Source: Aquimonas sp. (GTDB lineage: Bacteria; Pseudomonadota; Gammaproteobacteria; Xanthomonadales; Xanthomonadaceae). Taken from it: a stretch of DNA of 64,000 bases. Position 1 is the first letter of the stretch; the number at the start of each line of letters is the position of its first letter. The notes beneath the pieces are model-generated. The model was not told the origin of the DNA, searched no databases, and saw nothing but the letters and a program-made list of their open reading frames with translations. A program made the position numbers and the translations under genes. Shown in pieces: positions 52,898 through 61,390 of the stretch. The DNA is taken from NCBI GenBank assembly GCA_022241605.1, contig JAKOMQ010000010.1, positions 58,813 to 122,812 on the forward strand, in the 5' to 3' direction.

Positions 52898-54184
52898 CTA
52901 GCGACGGCGGCGCGGCTGTTTGTCCAGCTCCAGCCAGTCGCGCCGCGGCAGGTCGAGCACGCGGTCGATGGCAATCGGCATCAGCTGCGAGGGCAGTCGG
53001 CATTCGCAGTTGGCGAGGATCGCGATGCCGAAGCCACGCTCGGGCAGGAAGGCGATCACTGCGCGGTAGCCCTGCACTGCACCGCCGTGGAAGACCAGCT
53101 TCTCGCCGCTGTAGTCGAAGATCCGCCAGCCCAGGCCGTAGTGGGCTGAACGCAATCGCGCCTGGCGCCATGGCACGGCGCGCATCTCGCTCGCCGTGGC
53201 GATGCGCGGCGCTTGCGTGGCTTCCAGCAGCTCCGGCGGCAGCACGTCCGGGCGCCGGCCCATCTGCGCCAGCAGCCACTGCGACATGTCGCGCGCGCTG
53301 GCGTTGACGCCGGCCGCTGGCGGCACCCGGTAGTAGTTCTCCTTGGGCCGAAGCGCCACAAAGCGGCCGCCGCGCATCACGTGCGGGCGTGCCCAGCTGC
53401 TCGAGGACTCCAGGCCCTCGCGCCCGTAGGTGGCGCCAAACATGCCAAGCGGGTGAAACAGCTTTTTCTCCACCAGCAGGGTGAAGAAGTCGCCGGTCAC
53501 CGCGAATGCGAGGTCGCCTATCAGGCTGAAGGCGATGTTCTGGTAGGCGTAGCAGCGGCCGTCCGGACACAGCATCGGCGCTTCCGCCAGGCGCTGAGCC
53601 AGAACGGGGTAAGGCTGGTCGGCTTCCAGCTCGCGGTCGAAGGTGTGGAAGCCCAGGCCAACCCGGTGGCTGAGCAGATCGGCCGCGGTGGTGTTCATCG
53701 CGGTGTCGGCGTTGGCCAGCGAAAACGCCGGCAGATGGTCGGCGACGCGCGTGTCCCAGCTCAGCGCGCCCTCCAGCACCAGCAGGCCGGCCAGCGCGCC
53801 GGCGATCGGCTTGGACAGCGAGGCCAGCCGGAAGGCGGTGTCGGCGCCGACCGGATCATTGCGCCCCATCTGCTGCAGGCCGAAGCCGCGCTCCAGCAGG
53901 ACCTCGTCGCCGTGCACGATGCTGATGCCAAGACCCACCACGCCGAACTCTCGGGTGAGCCTTTCCGCGAGGCGCTCGATCTCGCGTGCCGATTCGCGCG
54001 CACGCGCGTCGATCGCGCGCACCTCCACCTGTGGTTGTCGCGTCGGCGCAGCGGAGATGTCGGCCCAGGTCGTGCCCACCAGCAGCGACATCAGCGCCAG
54101 CGCCGTGATCCGCGGCACGGTGAGCAGGCGCCAAAGGGAGGGGCGAGGGAGGCGGCAGAGGGTGGAGCGGGCGTTCTGGAGCAT
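52898..54184 (-). CDS. Serine hydrolase of the class C beta-lactamase family
   Basis: A 428-residue exported protein from the ATG at 54184; an N-terminal membrane/signal helix (ITALALMSLLVGTTWA) precedes the domain. The three catalytic motifs are SLSK (nucleophile Ser and Lys), YQN (general base Tyr) and HGG. This superfamily includes beta-lactamases, DD-peptidases and esterases, and sequence alone does not tell which. It stands alone on the minus strand, divergent from lemA. Confidence 0.88.
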   Translation of the reverse strand: MLQNARSTLCRLPRPSLWRLLTVPRITALALMSLLVGTTWADISAAPTRQPQVEVRAIDARARESAREIERLAERLTREFGVVGLGISIVHGDEVLLERGFGLQQMGRNDPVGADTAFRLASLSKPIAGALAGLLVLEGALSWDTRVADHLPAFSLANADTAMNTTAADLLSHRVGLGFHTFDRELEADQPYPVLAQRLAEAPMLCPDGRCYAYQNIAFSLIGDLAFAVTGDFFTLLVEKKLFHPLGMFGATYGREGLESSSSWARPHVMRGGRFVALRPKENYYRVPPAAGVNASARDMSQWLLAQMGRRPDVLPPELLEATQAPRIATASEMRAVPWRQARLRSAHYGLGWRIFDYSGEKLVFHGGAVQGYRAVIAFLPERGFGIAILANCECRLPSQLMPIAIDRVLDLPRRDWLELDKQPRRRR

Positions 54185-54359
54185 CGGCAAGGGAGCGTCC
54201 TGAGGTCACATGCGAGTGCGGCCGCCGTCCTGGCGTGCAGGCGGGATGTCGTGTTGCGTATCCTGCTCGGGCCGCTGCGACAGTGTAACGCCGCCGGCAG
54301 CAGCGGCTTCGGCCCCGTTCACGCAGCAGTCCGTCTTTAGCCTTTCAAGGAGTACACGC

Positions 54360-54968
54360 ATGGGCACCCTGATGATTCTCTTCCTCGTGATCGTGCTGCC
54401 CGTGGTCGGCGTGGCGCTTGCCGGAGTCGCGATCTACAACCGTCTGGTCGGCGCCCGCAACGGGTTCCGCAATGCGTTCGCACAGATCGACGTGCAGCTG
54501 ACCCGCCGCTATGACCTGATCCCCAACCTCGTCGAGACCGCCAAGGCCTTCATGAGCCATGAGCGCGAAACCCTGGAGGCCGTGATCCGCGCCCGCAACA
54601 GCGCCATGCAGGGCCTGAGCGCGGCCAAGGGCAATCCCGGCGATGCCGCCGCGATGGCTCAGCTGTCCAACGCCGAGGGCAGCCTGGGTAGCGCGCTGGG
54701 GCGTCTGTTCGCGCTGTCGGAGGCCTACCCGGACCTGAAGTCCAACGCCAACATGATGCAGCTCAGCGAAGAGCTGGCCTCCACCGAGAACCGTGTCGCG
54801 TTCGCGCGCCAGGCCTACAACGACGCGGTGATGGGCTACAACAACCAGCGCGAGATGTTCCCGGGCAGCCTGGTCGCCGGCGTGTTCAATTTCCAGTCTG
54901 CTTCCCTGCTGGAAATCAAGGCCGACGAGGCGCACAAGCGTGATGCGCCCAAGGTCAGCTTCGGCTGA
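54360..54968 (+). CDS. lemA: LemA family protein
   Basis: A 202-residue protein with one N-terminal membrane helix (MILFLVIVLPVVGVALAG) and the LemA core YNRLVGARNGFRNAFAQIDV, then RRYDLIPNLVETAKAF, and the C-terminal FPGSLVAGVFNF. An AAGGAG ribosome binding site precedes the ATG. LemA proteins are often encoded beside a membrane zinc protease, as here (45 bp downstream). The function is unclear; roles in membrane quality control are suspected. Confidence 0.94.
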   Translation: MGTLMILFLVIVLPVVGVALAGVAIYNRLVGARNGFRNAFAQIDVQLTRRYDLIPNLVETAKAFMSHERETLEAVIRARNSAMQGLSAAKGNPGDAAAMAQLSNAEGSLGSALGRLFALSEAYPDLKSNANMMQLSEELASTENRVAFARQAYNDAVMGYNNQREMFPGSLVAGVFNFQSASLLEIKADEAHKRDAPKVSFG

Positions 54969-55013
54969 GCTTTTGCCCGCGCGCCTTCCACCCCTGCATC
55001 CGGATCCTGAGGC

Positions 55014-56942
55014 ATGAACTTCTTCGAGCGTCAGGCGCGGACGCGGCAGCAGTCGCGTCGACTGATTCTGCTGTTTGCCGCCGCTGTCGCCTGCATCGTG
55101 CTGGCGGTGGCGGGGGTGGTGTTCGCGATGCTGCTGTGGTCCTACACGCCGCGTGAGCTGGCCGCGCTCGGCGGCGGCTGGGGCGTGCTCGCGCAGTCGT
55201 GGTCGCTGCTGCTGGGCGTGGCCCTGGTCACCGCGACGGTGATCGGCTGCTGCTCGCTGTATCGCGTCGCCAGCCTGTCCGGCGGCGGCCGCAGCGTGGC
55301 GCGCGCGATGGGCGGCCGCGAGATCGGCGAGGACACCCGCGACCCTGAACTTCGGCGCCTGCGCAACGTGGTGGAGGAAATGGCGATCGCCTCAAGCGTG
55401 CCGGTGCCGGCGATCTTCGTACTGGAGGACGAGCCGGCCATCAATGCATTCGCGGCTGGCTATTCGACCTCGGATGCGGCTGTGGCGGTCAGCCGCGGCG
55501 CCCTGCTGCATCTCAACCGCGACGAGCTGCAGGGCGTGGTGGCGCACGAGTTCAGCCACGTGCTCAACGGCGACATGCGGCTCAACATCCGCCTGATGGG
55601 CGCGCTGTTCGGCATCCTCGCGCTGGGCGTGATCGGCGCGCGCATCCTCGAATACTCACGCCACGGCCGGGTCGGCCGCGACGGCGCGCCGGTGATCGGC
55701 ATCGCCTTGGCGCTGGTGGTGGTGGGCTACGGCGGGCTGTTCTTCGGGCGCGTGATCAAGGCCGCGGTGAGCCGCCAGCGCGAGTACCTGGCTGACGCCT
55801 CGGCGGTGCAGTTCACGCGACAGACCCAGGGCATTGCGGGCGCCCTGAAGAAGATCGCGGGCCTGTCGGTGGGTTCGCGCCTGAAGTCGGCCGAGACCGA
55901 AGAGGTCGCTCACATGCTGTTCGGCGAGGGCATGGGCTTCTCCGGCCTGTTTGCCACCCACCCGCCGCTGCACGAGCGCATCCGCGCCATTGATCCCGGC
56001 TACTCTCGCGCCGAGCTGGAGCGCCTGCGCGCGCAGTGGCTGACACGGCCGCCGCATGGGTTGGAGGAAGATCTGGCGCTGGGCTTTGCGGCTCAGGGCG
56101 CATCCCTGCCGGCGGCGGATCAAGCGATCCCGCTGCAGGCCGAGCGCGTGGTGGCGCACGTGGCCACGCCGGACGAGCGCGATTACCTGCGCGCAGGCGC
56201 GCTTCGCTCGGCGATTCCGCCGGCCATCGAGGCCGCCCTGCAGGTGCCCGAGCGCGCCCAGGCCCTGTTGCTCGGCCTGCTGCTCGATCTGCGCCCGAGC
56301 CTGCGCGGCCCGCAGCTGCACGCGGTGCGCGAGCTGCTGGGGGCGGAAGCTGCCCAGGCGCTGCAGGTGGAGTCAGCCCAGCTGAGCGGCCTGCACCCCG
56401 CGCTCCGTCTGCCGATCGTGCTGCTGGCCCTGCCCACCGTGCGCCATCTGGGTCGCGCTGGCCAACAGCGATTGGCCGAAGCAGTGGATGCGATGGTGCA
56501 TGCGGACGGCCAGCTCGACCTGTTCGAGTTTGCGCTCGGCCTGCTGCTGGGCCGTCAGATCGAGGACAGCCTGCAGCCGTCCCGGCGCGCGCGGGGGGCG
56601 CTGGTCAAGCTGGGCTCGGTGGCCGAGCACGCGGCCGACCTGCTGGCGGTGCTGGCAGCGCACGGACATGCGGACGAGGTCGAGGCCCGCCGCGCCTATC
56701 TCTCCGCACTGCATACCTGCCTGCCCCAGCTCGCACGGCCCTACCGCGCACCCGCCGACTGGCGCCACAGCCTGGAGCAGGCGCTGCCGAAGCTCGATGC
56801 CGTCGACCCCGCGGGCAAGCGTCTGCTGGTCGAAGCCCTCGCCGTGGCGATCGCCCACGACGGTGAAGTGACCCTGCTGGAGGCCGAGCTGCTGCGCACG
56901 GTGTGTGCGTATCTGGGGTGTCCGCTGCCGCCTGGGTTTTGA
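55014..56942 (+). CDS. M48-family membrane metalloprotease (LemA partner)
   Basis: A 642-residue HtpX-like protease. Membrane helices are at about 18-43 and 60-85, the zinc site is VVAHEFSHVLNGD (HExxH), two more helices are at about 193-215 and 223-245, and the third ligand lies in the REYLADASAVQFTR region. The C-terminal ~300 residues are an extra helical domain, partly TerB-like (DAMVHADGQLDLFEFALGLL; AIAHDGEVTLLEAELLR), which is typical of LemA-associated M48 proteins. It should cleave membrane proteins. Confidence 0.92.
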   Translation: MNFFERQARTRQQSRRLILLFAAAVACIVLAVAGVVFAMLLWSYTPRELAALGGGWGVLAQSWSLLLGVALVTATVIGCCSLYRVASLSGGGRSVARAMGGREIGEDTRDPELRRLRNVVEEMAIASSVPVPAIFVLEDEPAINAFAAGYSTSDAAVAVSRGALLHLNRDELQGVVAHEFSHVLNGDMRLNIRLMGALFGILALGVIGARILEYSRHGRVGRDGAPVIGIALALVVVGYGGLFFGRVIKAAVSRQREYLADASAVQFTRQTQGIAGALKKIAGLSVGSRLKSAETEEVAHMLFGEGMGFSGLFATHPPLHERIRAIDPGYSRAELERLRAQWLTRPPHGLEEDLALGFAAQGASLPAADQAIPLQAERVVAHVATPDERDYLRAGALRSAIPPAIEAALQVPERAQALLLGLLLDLRPSLRGPQLHAVRELLGAEAAQALQVESAQLSGLHPALRLPIVLLALPTVRHLGRAGQQRLAEAVDAMVHADGQLDLFEFALGLLLGRQIEDSLQPSRRARGALVKLGSVAEHAADLLAVLAAHGHADEVEARRAYLSALHTCLPQLARPYRAPADWRHSLEQALPKLDAVDPAGKRLLVEALAVAIAHDGEVTLLEAELLRTVCAYLGCPLPPGF

Positions 56943-56946
56943 GAGC

Positions 56947-57148
56947 CGGGATTCGGGATTGGGGATTGGGGGTTCGTCAGAGCGGGTCGTAGCCAGCACC
57001 CTCGCCCGAGGGCGACCTTCTGTCGCCTGTTTGTGGGTGGCCGCCGCCGCTGACAGTCCGGCCACATACCCAGCTCAGGTTCGGAGCGCAGGCTGCCCGC
57101 TTGCCCCGCCCGTCAAAACGAATCCCGAATCCCGAATCCCCAATCCCA
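56947..57148. repeat. Inverted GGGATTC/GGGATTG repeat element
   Basis: The left arm 56947-56976 contains GGGATTCGGGATTGGGGATT, and the right arm 57120-57148 contains AATCCCGAATCCCGAATCCC, its inverted counterpart, about 145 bp apart. Each arm is a tandem of 7-base units. Such GGGATT(C/G) arrays are a familiar intergenic repeat in Xanthomonadaceae. The element fills the gap between the M48 gene and the GMC oxidoreductase gene. Confidence 0.8.
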
Positions 57149-57162
57149 ACGCGCAGCGGCCT

Positions 57163-58740
57163 TCAGCGCCCAGCGATGAAGGCCGCTGCGCGTTCAGCAA
57201 TCATCACCGTAGGCGCATTGGTATTGCCGCCCACCAGCGTCGGCATCACCGAGGCATCCACCACGCGCAGGCCTTCGACGCCGCGCACGCGCAGCTGCGA
57301 GTCGACCACGGCGGCATTGTCCTCGCCCATGCGGCAGGTGCCGACCGGGTGGTAGATGGTCTCTGCCTTGCGGCGGATGAAGTCGACAATGCCGGCCTCG
57401 TCCTGCACCGACTCGCCGGGCAGCATCTCGTGGCTGCGGTGCGGGGCAAACGCCGGCTGGGCCAGGATCTCGCGCGACAGCCGCACGCATTCCACCATCA
57501 CCTTCAGGTCAAAGCCCTCGGCATCGCTCAGGTAGTTGGCGTGGATGCGGATCTTGTCGCGTGGGTTGGTCGAGGCCAGGCTCAAATGCCCGCGGCTCTT
57601 CGGGCGCAGGAAGCAGGCATGCAGGGTGTAGCCGCTGCCCGGCAGGCGGTTGCGGCCATGGTCGTCCAGCATGGCCGGCACGAAGTGGAACTGCAGGTCC
57701 GGGCGTTCGTCCTCGGCCAGGCGCGAGCGCAGGAAGCCGCCGGCCTCGGCCACGTTGCTGGTACCCGGGCCACGGCGGAACAGGTAGTACTGCCAGGCCA
57801 CCGAGATGTCGGAGAGGGTGTCGTAGCTCAGCTGATCGCTGGCCTGGGTCAGCGTGCAGATGTCCAGATGATCCTGCAGGTTGGCGCCGACGCCAGGCGC
57901 ATCCACCCGCACCTCGATGCCGTGCCGGCGCAGCTCTGCGGCCGGGCCGATGCCCGACAGCATCAGCAGCTGCGGTGAGTTGAGCGCACCGCCACAGAGG
58001 ATCACCTCGCGGCTGGCGCGCGGCTCGGACACGCTGCGCCCGCGCGCGTAGCGCAGGCCGACCGCGCGGCCACCCTCGAACAGCAGGCCCAGCGCTTGCG
58101 CGCCGGTGACGATGGTCAGGTTGGGGCGATCGCGCGCCGGGTTGAGATAGGCCACGGCGGTGGAGCAGCGTGCGCCGTTCTTCTGGGTGATCTGGTAGTA
58201 GCCGAAGCCGTCCTGGTGGGCGCCGTTGAAGTCGTCCGTGCGGGCATGCCCAGCCTGGGCCGCCGCGTCCAGGAAGACCTTCGACAGCGGATTGGTGTGG
58301 ATGTGGTCGGTGACCGACAGCGGGCCGCTGCCGCCGTGGAATTCGCTGGCCCCGCGGGCATTGCCCTCCGCCTGGCGGAAGGCCGGCAGGCAGTCGGCCC
58401 AGCGCCAGCCCTCGGCGCCCTGCTGCGCCCACTCGTCGTAGTCGCGCGCATCACCACGCGTGTAGCACATGGCGTTGATGGAGCTTGAGCCACCCAGCAC
58501 GCGACCGCGCGGCCACCACAGCCGGCGCTCGCCGAGGTTCGGCTCGGGCTCGGTGTAATAGTTCCAGTTGGCGTTCTTCTTGCCGACCAGCTTGGCGATG
58601 CCGGCCGGCATGTGGATGAAGGGGTGCCAGTCGCGCGGACCGGCCTCGATCAGCAGCACCTTGCAGTCGCGGTCGGCGGACAGCCGGTTGGCCAGCACGC
58701 AGCCGGCGGAGCCGGCGCCGACGATGATGTAGTCGTACAT
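57163..58740 (-). CDS. GMC-family FAD oxidoreductase (choline dehydrogenase-like)
   Basis: A 525-residue flavoenzyme. The FAD-binding start is YIIVGAGSAGCVLANRL, GMC signature 1 is RGRVLGGSSSINAMCYTRG, and the C-terminal active-site region has YHPVGTCRMG (catalytic His) and GGNTNAPTVMIAERAA. It should oxidise a primary alcohol. Choline is one candidate, but there are no betB or betI genes nearby, and AlkJ-type aliphatic alcohol dehydrogenases look alike. Monocistronic. Confidence 0.92.
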   Translation of the reverse strand: MYDYIIVGAGSAGCVLANRLSADRDCKVLLIEAGPRDWHPFIHMPAGIAKLVGKKNANWNYYTEPEPNLGERRLWWPRGRVLGGSSSINAMCYTRGDARDYDEWAQQGAEGWRWADCLPAFRQAEGNARGASEFHGGSGPLSVTDHIHTNPLSKVFLDAAAQAGHARTDDFNGAHQDGFGYYQITQKNGARCSTAVAYLNPARDRPNLTIVTGAQALGLLFEGGRAVGLRYARGRSVSEPRASREVILCGGALNSPQLLMLSGIGPAAELRRHGIEVRVDAPGVGANLQDHLDICTLTQASDQLSYDTLSDISVAWQYYLFRRGPGTSNVAEAGGFLRSRLAEDERPDLQFHFVPAMLDDHGRNRLPGSGYTLHACFLRPKSRGHLSLASTNPRDKIRIHANYLSDAEGFDLKVMVECVRLSREILAQPAFAPHRSHEMLPGESVQDEAGIVDFIRRKAETIYHPVGTCRMGEDNAAVVDSQLRVRGVEGLRVVDASVMPTLVGGNTNAPTVMIAERAAAFIAGR

Positions 58741-58921
58741 TCGGGGGCCTGATGTTGCGCCGCAGCGAGCAATGGCGCGGCTTTTGCGGGTGTCGGAGTC
58801 TACGCCCGACGCTAGCCCCCCACCCTAGAGCAAAGGCTCGATCCGCGTAGCGGAGCGCTGCGCTCGCGGGTTCACCCGGCTTGGGTTACCGTTCGCGCCT
58901 TCCGCCGGACATTGCCCGCCC

Positions 58922-60244
58922 TTGGAACCGCGCTCCGCCGCCCGCACGCCCGCCACCGAGGCCAGCCTCGGCCGCTTGAGCGGCCTCCAGGCCGCCCTGC
59001 GCGAGTTCCCGCCCCTGCTGTGGGCGGCGCTCTACTTCTTCTGCCTGCTGGCCGGCTACTACATCCTGCGGCCGGTGCGCGATGCGCTGGGCAGCACCCA
59101 GAACCTGCAGCTGCTGTTCACCGGCACCTTCATCGCCATGCTGCTGCTGCAGCCGGTCTATGGCGCTATCGTCAGCCGCTTCCCGCGGCGGGTGTTCCTG
59201 CCGGTGGTGTATGTCTTCTTCATCGCCTGCCTGGTGTTTTTCTGGTGGGTGTTCAACCGCGACTTCGCGTGGAAGAACGCCGCCTTCTTCATCTGGGTGG
59301 CGGTGTTCAACCTGTTCGCGGTCACCGTGTTCTGGAGCTACATGGCCGACGTGTTCCGCAACGTCGAGGCCAAGCGCCTGTACGGCTACATCGGCGCCGG
59401 CGGCACCTTGGGCGGGCTCACCGGCCCCATCCTGACCCGCGTGCTGGTGGAACAGGTCGGGGTGGCCAACCTGCTGCTGGTCAGCGCCGCGCTGATCGCG
59501 GTCTGCTTCCTGTGCATCCTCAAGCTCGGCCCCTATGCGCGTCAGCGCGAACTGGCCGAGGGTTATCGCAGCGGCGAAGAGGCCATGGGCGGCGGCGTGC
59601 TGGCGGGCCTGCGGCTGCTCTGGGAACGCCCGGTGCTGCGGGCGATGGCGCTCTTGATGTTCTGCGGCGTCGGCGTCGGCACCCTGCTGTATTTCGAGCA
59701 GGCCCGCATCGCCAGCACCCTGTTCGAAAACAACGTCCAGCGCACGGCCTTCTATTCCACGCTGGACACCGCGATCAATCTCACCACCCTGCTGGTGCAG
59801 CTGTTCCTGACCCGCTTCCTGCTGGTGCGCTACGGCATCGCGCCGCTGCTGCTGATGCCGGCCTTTGCCATCCTGCTCGGCTACTGCCTGCTGGCGGCCG
59901 CGCCGCTGCCGCTGTTCATTGCCATCGTGCAGGTGGCCACCCGCGCCGGCGAATTCTCGCTGGCCAAGCCCGCCCGCGAGACCGTGTATACCCGCGTCGA
60001 CCGCGAGTCCCGCTACAAGGCCAAGGCCATGATCGACACCGTGGTCTACCGCGGCAGCGACCTGAGCTTCGCCTGGATCCACAAGGGCCTGGCCGCGTTC
60101 GGCTCGACCGCCGTGTTCGCCACCGGCGCCGTGCTGGCCGCCGGCCTTGCGGCTGCCGCGTTCTGGCTGGTGCGCTTGCAAAGCCGGGCGCTGCCGGAGG
60201 AACAGGCCGCGCCCGCCGCAGTGGCGCCCGCCAACTCCGGCTGA
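58922..60244 (+). CDS. MFS-like transporter resembling NTP/NDP exchange carriers
   Basis: A 440-residue protein with about 12 membrane helices. The N-terminal FFCLLAGYYILRPVRDALG segment and the loop YTRVDRESRYKAKAMIDT are typical of the bacterial proteins related to ATP/ADP translocases (Npt/Tlc-like MFS). No ATG exists before the first helix; the TTG at 58922 is the likeliest start. True nucleotide exchange is unlikely in a free-living cell, and the substrate is unknown. The TGA stop at 60242 is the first codon of repeat A copy 6. Confidence 0.75.
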   Translation: MEPRSAARTPATEASLGRLSGLQAALREFPPLLWAALYFFCLLAGYYILRPVRDALGSTQNLQLLFTGTFIAMLLLQPVYGAIVSRFPRRVFLPVVYVFFIACLVFFWWVFNRDFAWKNAAFFIWVAVFNLFAVTVFWSYMADVFRNVEAKRLYGYIGAGGTLGGLTGPILTRVLVEQVGVANLLLVSAALIAVCFLCILKLGPYARQRELAEGYRSGEEAMGGGVLAGLRLLWERPVLRAMALLMFCGVGVGTLLYFEQARIASTLFENNVQRTAFYSTLDTAINLTTLLVQLFLTRFLLVRYGIAPLLLMPAFAILLGYCLLAAAPLPLFIAIVQVATRAGEFSLAKPARETVYTRVDRESRYKAKAMIDTVVYRGSDLSFAWIHKGLAAFGSTAVFATGAVLAAGLAAAAFWLVRLQSRALPEEQAAPAAVAPANSG

Positions 60245-60425
60245 GAGCGCGTGAAAAAACCGTCCGCCTGCTGCGGAGGCCGCTGGACGCTCGTGGCGGC
60301 AGCGCGCTACGCGAATGCTGCGGTCATTTGGTTCACCAAACTCCCTTGTATTCACGCGCCGCGTTTTGCCACAAACGCCCAGCGACCCCTCGCGACGGCG
60401 TTTGGGTTTTTTCATAAGTTCTTGG
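60241..60425 (+). repeat. Dispersed repeat A, copy 6
   Basis: A 185 bp full-length copy. It starts CTGAGAGCGCGTGAAAAAAC, where TGA ends the transporter gene, and ends GTTTGGGTTTTTTCATAAG. The terminator stem GACCCCT...GGCG is weakened, but the T6 run is intact. Confidence 0.87.
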
Positions 60426-60492
60426 CCGCCCACCGCCTGCGCTGCCGCGCGCGACGCGCTAACGTGGGTGCCCCCATCCAGCGGACCGCCGC

Positions 60493-61215
60493 ATGCGACT
60501 GATTGATTTGAGCTCCTGGCAGGGCCTGCTGGTCACCGTCGGCGCCCTGGTGCTGATCACCCTCATCGGCGTCGGTATCCGGCTGCTGGTGATGCAGACC
60601 CTGCAGGCGCGCCGGCAGCGCGAGAACCGCCAGATCAACGAGCGCCTGCGCACCCTGATTGCCGCCTACAAGGTTCTGGGCGGCTCGTTTACCGGCAACC
60701 TGTCGGTCGACCCCAGCCACCTGCGCGAGCTGCGCCTGCAGGCCGCCGCCGCCGCCGAGGTCGATGCCGATGTCCCCGCCGACGAGGTCGAGTCAGCGCT
60801 GGAGGCCGCGCTTTCGCCCGGCGGCGAGCGCCGGCGCCGTATCCGCGATGCGGTGGAGGCCGCGCTCTCCGACATTCTGCTGCTGGGCACCGAGGAGCAG
60901 GTGCGCCTGGCGGCACAGGCCGCCGCCGACCTGGCCGCCGGGCGGCCGGTGCAGACCGATGCCCTGGTGGTGTCGCTGCGCGACTTCATCCGCGAAGTGC
61001 TGGACCTGGAGCCAATTCCTGCCGGGCTTGCCGTCCCGCGCCAGGGCCCGACCCGGCCCGGTTCGACCGGGCGCTCTGGCGGTGGCCGTGAAGGCGGGCG
61101 CGGGGGTGGCCAGGGTGGCGGACAGGGCGGTGGCATGGGCGGCGGGGCGTCCGCCGGTGGCGTTGCGATGGGCATGGGTGGCGCGGCGGGTTCGCGCTCG
61201 CTCGACCTGCCCTGA
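60493..61215 (+). CDS. Membrane-anchored protein with Gly-rich tail, unknown
   Basis: A 240-residue protein not assigned to a known function. One N-terminal membrane helix (LLVTVGALVLITLIGVGIRLL) is followed by a basic coiled coil (QARRQRENRQINERLRTLI), a helical, acidic domain (about 75-165, EEQVRLAAQAAADLAAG) and a C-terminal Gly-rich low-complexity tail (GGGREGGRGGGQGGGQGGGM). The tail suggests exposure or multivalent binding. The S46 peptidase gene follows 175 bp later. Confidence 0.75.
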   Translation: MRLIDLSSWQGLLVTVGALVLITLIGVGIRLLVMQTLQARRQRENRQINERLRTLIAAYKVLGGSFTGNLSVDPSHLRELRLQAAAAAEVDADVPADEVESALEAALSPGGERRRRIRDAVEAALSDILLLGTEEQVRLAAQAAADLAAGRPVQTDALVVSLRDFIREVLDLEPIPAGLAVPRQGPTRPGSTGRSGGGREGGRGGGQGGGQGGGMGGGASAGGVAMGMGGAAGSRSLDLP

Positions 61216-61390
61216 AGCCCCGCGCAGCTCGCTGATTCCGCTGCACCCGAACGCGCGGGCAGTGGCCTCGGCGACGCGCTTTGGCGCCTTGGCAGGCGCA
61301 CTGCCGCGCCGACAGCGCCCGGCTTCCGGCACATCCGCCGCCGCGCCTGCCGCGTACACTGCCGGGCTCACTTCCAGACCCGGAGCCTGC

